DNA of 64,000 nt from positions 1,195,466 through 1,259,465 of the forward strand of contig JASKMD010000009.1 in the NCBI GenBank assembly GCA_030144725.1, read 5' to 3'. The first letter of the stretch is position 1; each line of letters opens with the position of its first letter. The notes below the pieces were generated by a model that saw only the letters and a program-made list of their open reading frames with translations, was not told the DNA's origin and ran no database searches. Positions 59,016-64,000 of this stretch are shown one piece after another. A program made the position numbers and the translations under genes. Source of the DNA: Haematococcus lacustris. Lineage: Eukaryota > Chlorophyta > Chlorophyceae > Chlamydomonadales > Haematococcaceae.

Positions 59016-62000
59016 TCACTTATTGCCAGCCACGCTGCTGCGTTGCGCACTGCTTCTGCCAGACTCTGATGTCAACCGCTCTCTGCCACGTGATTGCACA
59101 AGGGGCCCGGGGGTTGGGTGGGCTGCTGAGTTGTGGCCCGGCAGCATGGATGAGGCCCGTGACAGAATAGAGCTATGGCGAGCGAGCACCGGTGCTGCGG
59201 AGCTCAACCGTTGCACGAGCTTGTCTCGCTCCACCAACTCCTTGCGACGGGCCACAAAGCAGGTGAGGATTGCCTCCACTGCCTCCTGCAGTGCCCGTCA
59301 ATGCAAAACATCGTCTAAAAAGGAGCCATGTGTAACATGAGGATATGCATTCAAAGTATGCGAGCCAGTCCTCAACTTTTGGCATGTGGGGGATGCCTCG
59401 TGGCGTCTGGTGGAGCTATGCTCGTGGCCTGGCTGTTCCCCGCTGCCCGCCAAGGACAAGGAGTATCCAGATGTGAGCTGCGCGAAGCTACAAGACTGCT
59501 CACCTGAGTCCCAGCAACAGGAGTCTTCAGCACAGCAGTGTGCATCAGGAACTATTGAAAGCTATGACAGCTTTCTTTGTGTCATACTAATGTCTACTGC
59601 CCCCCCAATAGGGTACCACCATGACATGTGCACACCATGTGCACATGGGACCTGTTTCACTCACCCTCATCACATTCATGCTGTCCTGTACCATCGTAGC
59701 CCCCGACTGAGCAGATTGCAAACGGGCGGCCCTGTCTGCTTCTGCGATGGACAGCTCCAAACTCAACTTGGCCTGCAAATGACGAATGATGTAAAGGAGA
59801 TGTTATGGCTACATGCAGGCTATTGCAATATCAGCAACTCACACCACACAGGTTTGACAGCAGAAAGGCATCTGCACAAGGTCATCAGTAACTGACCTTG
59901 CGATGCATGGCTAGGTCTTGCTGAAGTTTGACAGCCTTCCACCGCCTGAAGGCGGTCTGGATAGTTATGGCAGCTGCTACTTGACGTTGCACGTCCTTGC
60001 GTATAGCATGGAGCTCTTGCCTGCATGACAGAATGTGCAAACATAGCGAAAACATCATGCATCAACAATTGCGGTTTATGCTTTAGCTCCAGCTCCAGCC
60101 CCAGGACTGCCTCCTCAATGTAGTAAGAGAATGCCATGTGACCAGCCGGTATGCCCACCATACCTCTGCTTCTGAGCCTTTGCCATGATAGTCTCAGCAG
60201 TGTTGCGAGCGGTAGCCTCGTCAGTCAACTGTGCCCGCAGTGTTGTGCAGTCGTGCATTAGATTTTGAATGCGCTCCTCTTGTAACACAATTACAGCCTG
60301 CTGCTCCTCTGCCTGAGCCTTCCGCTGCAGCAGGCTGGACTGCAGGTCGCCGACCTGGACACAGATCATATGCCACACTCTGAAGCACATGCGCACAACA
60401 GTGGCCATTGGCATCAGGGCCTAGCAAAAGACCCAGGAGACCTACCTCTGCTTGCAGGTTTGCTGAGTCTTCCATTGCAGCTTGCAGCTGGTCAGTGAGC
60501 TGCCTGATGTCACTGTCTTTGCGCTGCACCACATCTGCATGCATGGAGGACATGGCAAGCAGGATATGTTCGCATGTGTTGCTGTCAGAACGTCGGTCAG
60601 CTGCATACTGGCTTCCATTGCTGGCTTCCCCAGGTTGCTTGGTAAGCTCACCTGACAGGGCTGAGTTCTGGGCAATAGCAAGTTCTTCGGCCTGCTTGCT
60701 GCATTCCAGTTCAGCTTGCAGTGCAGTGATTGCAGCCATATGGGTGTGGTCAGCCTGGGCCATTTGATTTTGAAGAGCTGCAATGGCAGACGCATGTGCT
60801 ACGTCGTTGGCGGCTAGCTGCACACGCAGCCCCTCAGCTGTGGCTGTGCTGGCAACTACCGCCGCGTTGGCTGCATCCAGGCGAGCTTGCACTTCCGCAA
60901 GTGCTGCTGCACTAGCCTCGCTCCTTGCTGCCAATTCTGCTTGCAGCCCAGAGGCTTCGGCAGCATGGGCATTGCTGTCAGCAGCGCGGGCGCTCTGCAC
61001 TGCAGCCAGCTCTGCTTGCAGCTCAGCAGCAGCAGCGGCATGCATGCTGTTTGCTGTGTCTAGCTGTGCTTGTAGTATAGTAACAGCTGCCGTGTATGTG
61101 GTGTTTGCAGCAGCTAGTGCTGATTCCAACTCAGCTGCGTGAGTGCTGATTACTGCAGCTAGCTGTGCTTCATGCTCGGCCACCGCAGTTGCGTGTGAGG
61201 TGTTTGCTGCAGCTAGTGCAGCTTGCATTTCGACAACAGTGGCTGCATGCGCACTGTTCGCTTCAGCTAGCTGTGTTTGGTGTTCTACCACAGCAGCTGC
61301 ATGTGTGCTGCTTGCTGAGGCAAGAGCAGCTCGTAGCTCAGCCACAGTAGCTTCATTGGCCAAGCTGATCTCTGCATGTCGGCTGCACAGTGTCTCCACT
61401 GCTTCTGCATGGTTGGTGTGGGCTGTGGATAGCTTGCCTTGGAGTTCTGCCACAGCCATGGCATGCGCGCTGCTGGCTGCAACCGCTTCAGCTTGCAGGG
61501 TTTGGACCATGGCTTCCTTCTCCTTGCTGGACTGCAACAGCTGAGTCATGGCATCGGCGACGCGTTGCATCATATCACAGACGCACGCACACTTGCCGAC
61601 CAAGGCTTCAGAAGTGATGTCATACGCTGATGGGTGAGGCTGGAAAAGGCTGTCCGCAGATCTCTGCAAAACAGTGGCGCACAGATCAGTGGCACACAGA
61701 TCACCAGCAAGGCTTCAAGCTGGGGGACCATCAGCTGCACAAGGCAAGGCAGGGGTTGCACCGAGCAGCAGAGTTCAGGCGAGCATTGATAGCCAGGCCC
61801 GCAAGCAGCCGGCGTTAGGCCTGTAACTAATCAGGTTGAACAAAGCCAATTAGGCACAAAGCTGTCAGTATTGGCAGGTAGACTTGTGGTCTTGAGGTTG
61901 AGATGTGTCACCGGGATGGATTTATTTTCTGTAGCTTTCAAGGTAAGGTGGTTTCATAGTGAATGGAGATACCCACATCTTTGCATGGAAATGACGTTGT

Positions 62001-64000
62001 GTGGGAAGGAGTGTTAGATCTAGGACCCAGAGCCAGGTGCCTGTCCTATACCACTGTATACTAGACTGTTGCCAACTGCCTCTAGCATATTGAACTTGGA
62101 TCTCTGACACGTCACGAGCCATACATACCTGAGGAGTTGAAGATGCCCTTCGTTTGCCTTCACTGGCAAAGGAACCCGCTGCCACTCCCAATGGCCTGGG
62201 CAGCATGCTTGACCGTCTGCCGCCCAAGGAGGAATTAGCACCAGGGTTGGACGCCTGAGCATCCGTGCAGTCCGGAGCTAGGCGCCCAATCAGGGGCTCT
62301 CCATCCTCGCCACTCAAAGGGGAGGCTGGGCACGAGCTCTGCTGATCATATGCAGGGTTCAGGGAGGTCTTGACAAGCGCACTGGCTACACAGTGCAGGG
62401 AGTCCCTGGGTGGCGCAAGCTCATAGCTGCTGGGGATGCGGGGGGCTGCATCTGCCTGTGTGCTGCTCTGCGCGTCACATGCTGACATTCGACGATCAGG
62501 AGTTCCAGGAGTGTCAGGAATGGAAGCAGCCTCTGACCCATCCGCTGTTGGACTGGCTGATCCTGGCTCTCCTGCAAAAAAACAATTGTAAAACCTGAAT
62601 GAAACACCCTACATAGAACACACAACATCTTCTACCAAATAACATGGTTACAGGCCAGTGGAAAAGTGGGCAAGCAAGCACGGGCATTGCAGGCAGGTAA
62701 TTAGTTATCAGACAGCTGAATAAGATGCAAGTGATGTAATACTTACCCACCTACTGCCCCACCTGAGCTGCACAATGCTGCAGGAGGTGAGGTAACACTG
62801 GAGATCTTTATTGCAGCGCCGCTGTCTGAAAGAGACCCAGCCATGGCTTGATGCAAATGCTTCAAGGAGGAGAGCACTTGCTTGTGGACAGCATGGAGTT
62901 TGTGCACTTGATGGCTCATACGCAGATTGGCTGCTTGTAGAGTCAATACCTCAGCCTGCAGCAACCACAAGTGATCCACAATGTGATGCTCAATACGCTT
63001 ATGGAGCTGGCTAAGGCACAAAAAATAGCAGCACATACCTGTGCTTGCTGCAGGTGGTGCAGTGTCGCTTGTTGCTCCCTGGCTGCTGTCTGCACATCAC
63101 GCTGGTGCGAGGCTGACATGCTGGCCTGTGTTGACAGGAGGTCTGTCACCTGCAACATAAAATGTGCTGGGGTCACGCAGTTGGCTTGTAGTACAGGCTG
63201 CCGTGCCACTACCATCTCCCTGCACAAACAGCTCAGGGCACGAGATTGGCAAGCACACCTGAGCTGTCAGCTTTGCCACAGCCGAGTAATGCACCTCGGC
63301 CATGTTTGCATTCTTTTTCTGCAAGCAACACCCAAGCGTAGAGGAAGTTAACTTTTACTCCACCCAGCTTCGGAAAAGTCACGACTAAGCATGGAATTGG
63401 TGAGTATATTCACGCAACTACCACATTGTAGGAATGCCGCCAGCAAGCACAGCTTTACCTCTAGCTCATGTACACGCCCTTCCAGCTCACTCCTCCTTGC
63501 TTGCTCAAGGCTAGCGACCTGCCGGACTCCAGCCAGCTCCTCAGCTGCTTTCATTTGAATCACAGCCACACGTTCCTCCCCCTCCTCCCGTAAAGCTGAA
63601 ATCACAGCCTGGAGGCGCTCCTTCTCAGCATTCATCGCTTCCTGTAGACATGTGCGCGAGTCCACAAGATGGCAAGGGGGCATCAGGCTATGGAAGTCAG
63701 AGCTTGCTTAGGTTTGAACATTCCCTCACCCTAAGACAACACATATCACCTCTCTGGCGGGTCAATGATTTACGCAGGCACATATCAATACTGGCAGAGC
63801 TGAGGTTGAGATATAGTTGACATACTGCGCGCATGCAGCCAAAGCTCACATGCAGGGCATCGCGCTCCTCCTCAGTGCGTAGCACTGCAACTTCCAGCTC
63901 AGAAGCCCGATCACGCTGGCTGTCCATTTGCACGAGTAGCTCAGAATGGAGAGTCCTGAAATCAACGCGCTCATTTACCTGCGCATGGCCCACCAGCACA
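59016..64000 (-). CDS. coiled-coil protein with IQ motif (3' part; runs off right edge)
   Basis: Exon-sized coding blocks on the minus strand, each ending at GT and preceded by CAG or TAG: near 63999-63850, 63640-63460, 63150-63040, 62960-62750, 62570-62130, 61670-60440, 60350-60165, 60000-59898, 59775-59665 and a last block near 59270-59016. The core (61.6-60.7 kb) is a long Ala-rich coiled coil of about 20-25-residue repeats (SSTHAAAVVEHQTQLAEANS, THAAELESALAAANTTYTAA). Near the C-terminus VAAAITIQTAFRRWKAVKLQ is an IQ motif, a calmodulin/EF-hand binding helix. Upstream are heptad-rich segments such as EAMNAEKERLQAVISAL. Such proteins often serve basal bodies, spindle or flagella, but that is inference. 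The 5' end is outside the window. Confidence 0.7.
59385..59560 (+). pseudogene. divergent Fanzor C-terminal fragment F9
   Basis: MGDASWRLVELCSWPGCSPL followed by PAKDKEYPDVSCAKLQD aligns with the C-terminal IGESRWRPLELCWWPDQGAL / PAKGKEYPGLGYKRVRD of the other copies, then a Gln/Ser-rich end. About half of the residues differ, so it is an older or different subfamily. It lies within the coiled-coil gene, between two coding blocks and on the opposite strand. No RuvC motif is present. Confidence 0.65.

Overview
The window looks like nuclear DNA of a green alga of the Chlamydomonadales type. The support is intron-rich genes with GT-AG introns, genes for chloroplast-style proteins (SufB, plastid uL3), short TTAGGG arrays and very heavy repeat content. 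A Haematococcus-like genome would fit, but the species is inference. A run of exactly 500 N (17714-18213) marks a scaffold gap.

Layout. 1-2.3 kb: a gag-like ORF on the minus strand. 2.5-4.0 kb: interstitial TTAGGG arrays. 4.7-5.65 kb: a two-exon HNH/His-Me finger endonuclease gene, convergent with a multi-exon tyrosine-recombinase-like gene (6.1-15.7 kb or further, minus). That gene is split by a complete Ty3/chromovirus LTR retrotransposon (6749-13494, 5-bp target duplication CTCAT). 15.74-17.25 kb: GGGCA/GGGGA satellite. 17.54-17.71 kb: degenerate CCCTAA repeats up to the gap. 18.2-19.17 kb: repeat family copy A. 19.56-19.74 kb: a divergent Fanzor exon. 20.7-25.95 kb: sufB (minus) head-to-head with PDX1 (plus). 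27.3-28.7 kb: plastid uL3 gene (minus). 29.4-38.3 kb: exons of an NTF2/SnoaL-like protein and of a second conserved protein on the plus strand, possibly one gene, with introns swollen by insertions. 40.7-42.15 kb: repeat copy B. 45.7-49.1 kb: a two-RRM RNA-binding protein (minus). 50.06-51.06 kb: a TIR element. 51.8-52.9 kb: a tail-anchored unknown protein (minus). 54.0-58.4 kb: the longest Fanzor copy (plus). 59.0-64.0 kb: a coiled-coil/IQ-motif gene (minus, runs off the right edge).

The most notable system is a local family of Fanzor elements (eukaryotic TnpB-like, RuvC-type RNA-guided nuclease relatives). I count one near-complete copy (F1, 54.8-58.4 kb), five truncated relatives (F2 33.2-34.2, F3 30.5-31.7, F4 37.1-37.5, F5 39.7-40.4, F6 44.3-44.7 kb), a tail-only remnant (F7 34.66-34.80 kb), a divergent exon (F8, 19.6 kb) and a divergent C-terminal fragment (F9, 59.4 kb). 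F1-F5 share a non-coding 3' tail of about 230 bases ending in a small hairpin and AAGGTGCTG, a candidate guide-RNA locus and element end. No copy in the window is intact.

Host genes are ordinary housekeeping genes (Fe-S cluster assembly, vitamin B6, plastid translation, RNA binding). What is unusual is how many mobile elements sit inside their introns or next to them. Exon models were built by eye from splice consensus and frame continuity, with no transcript evidence.
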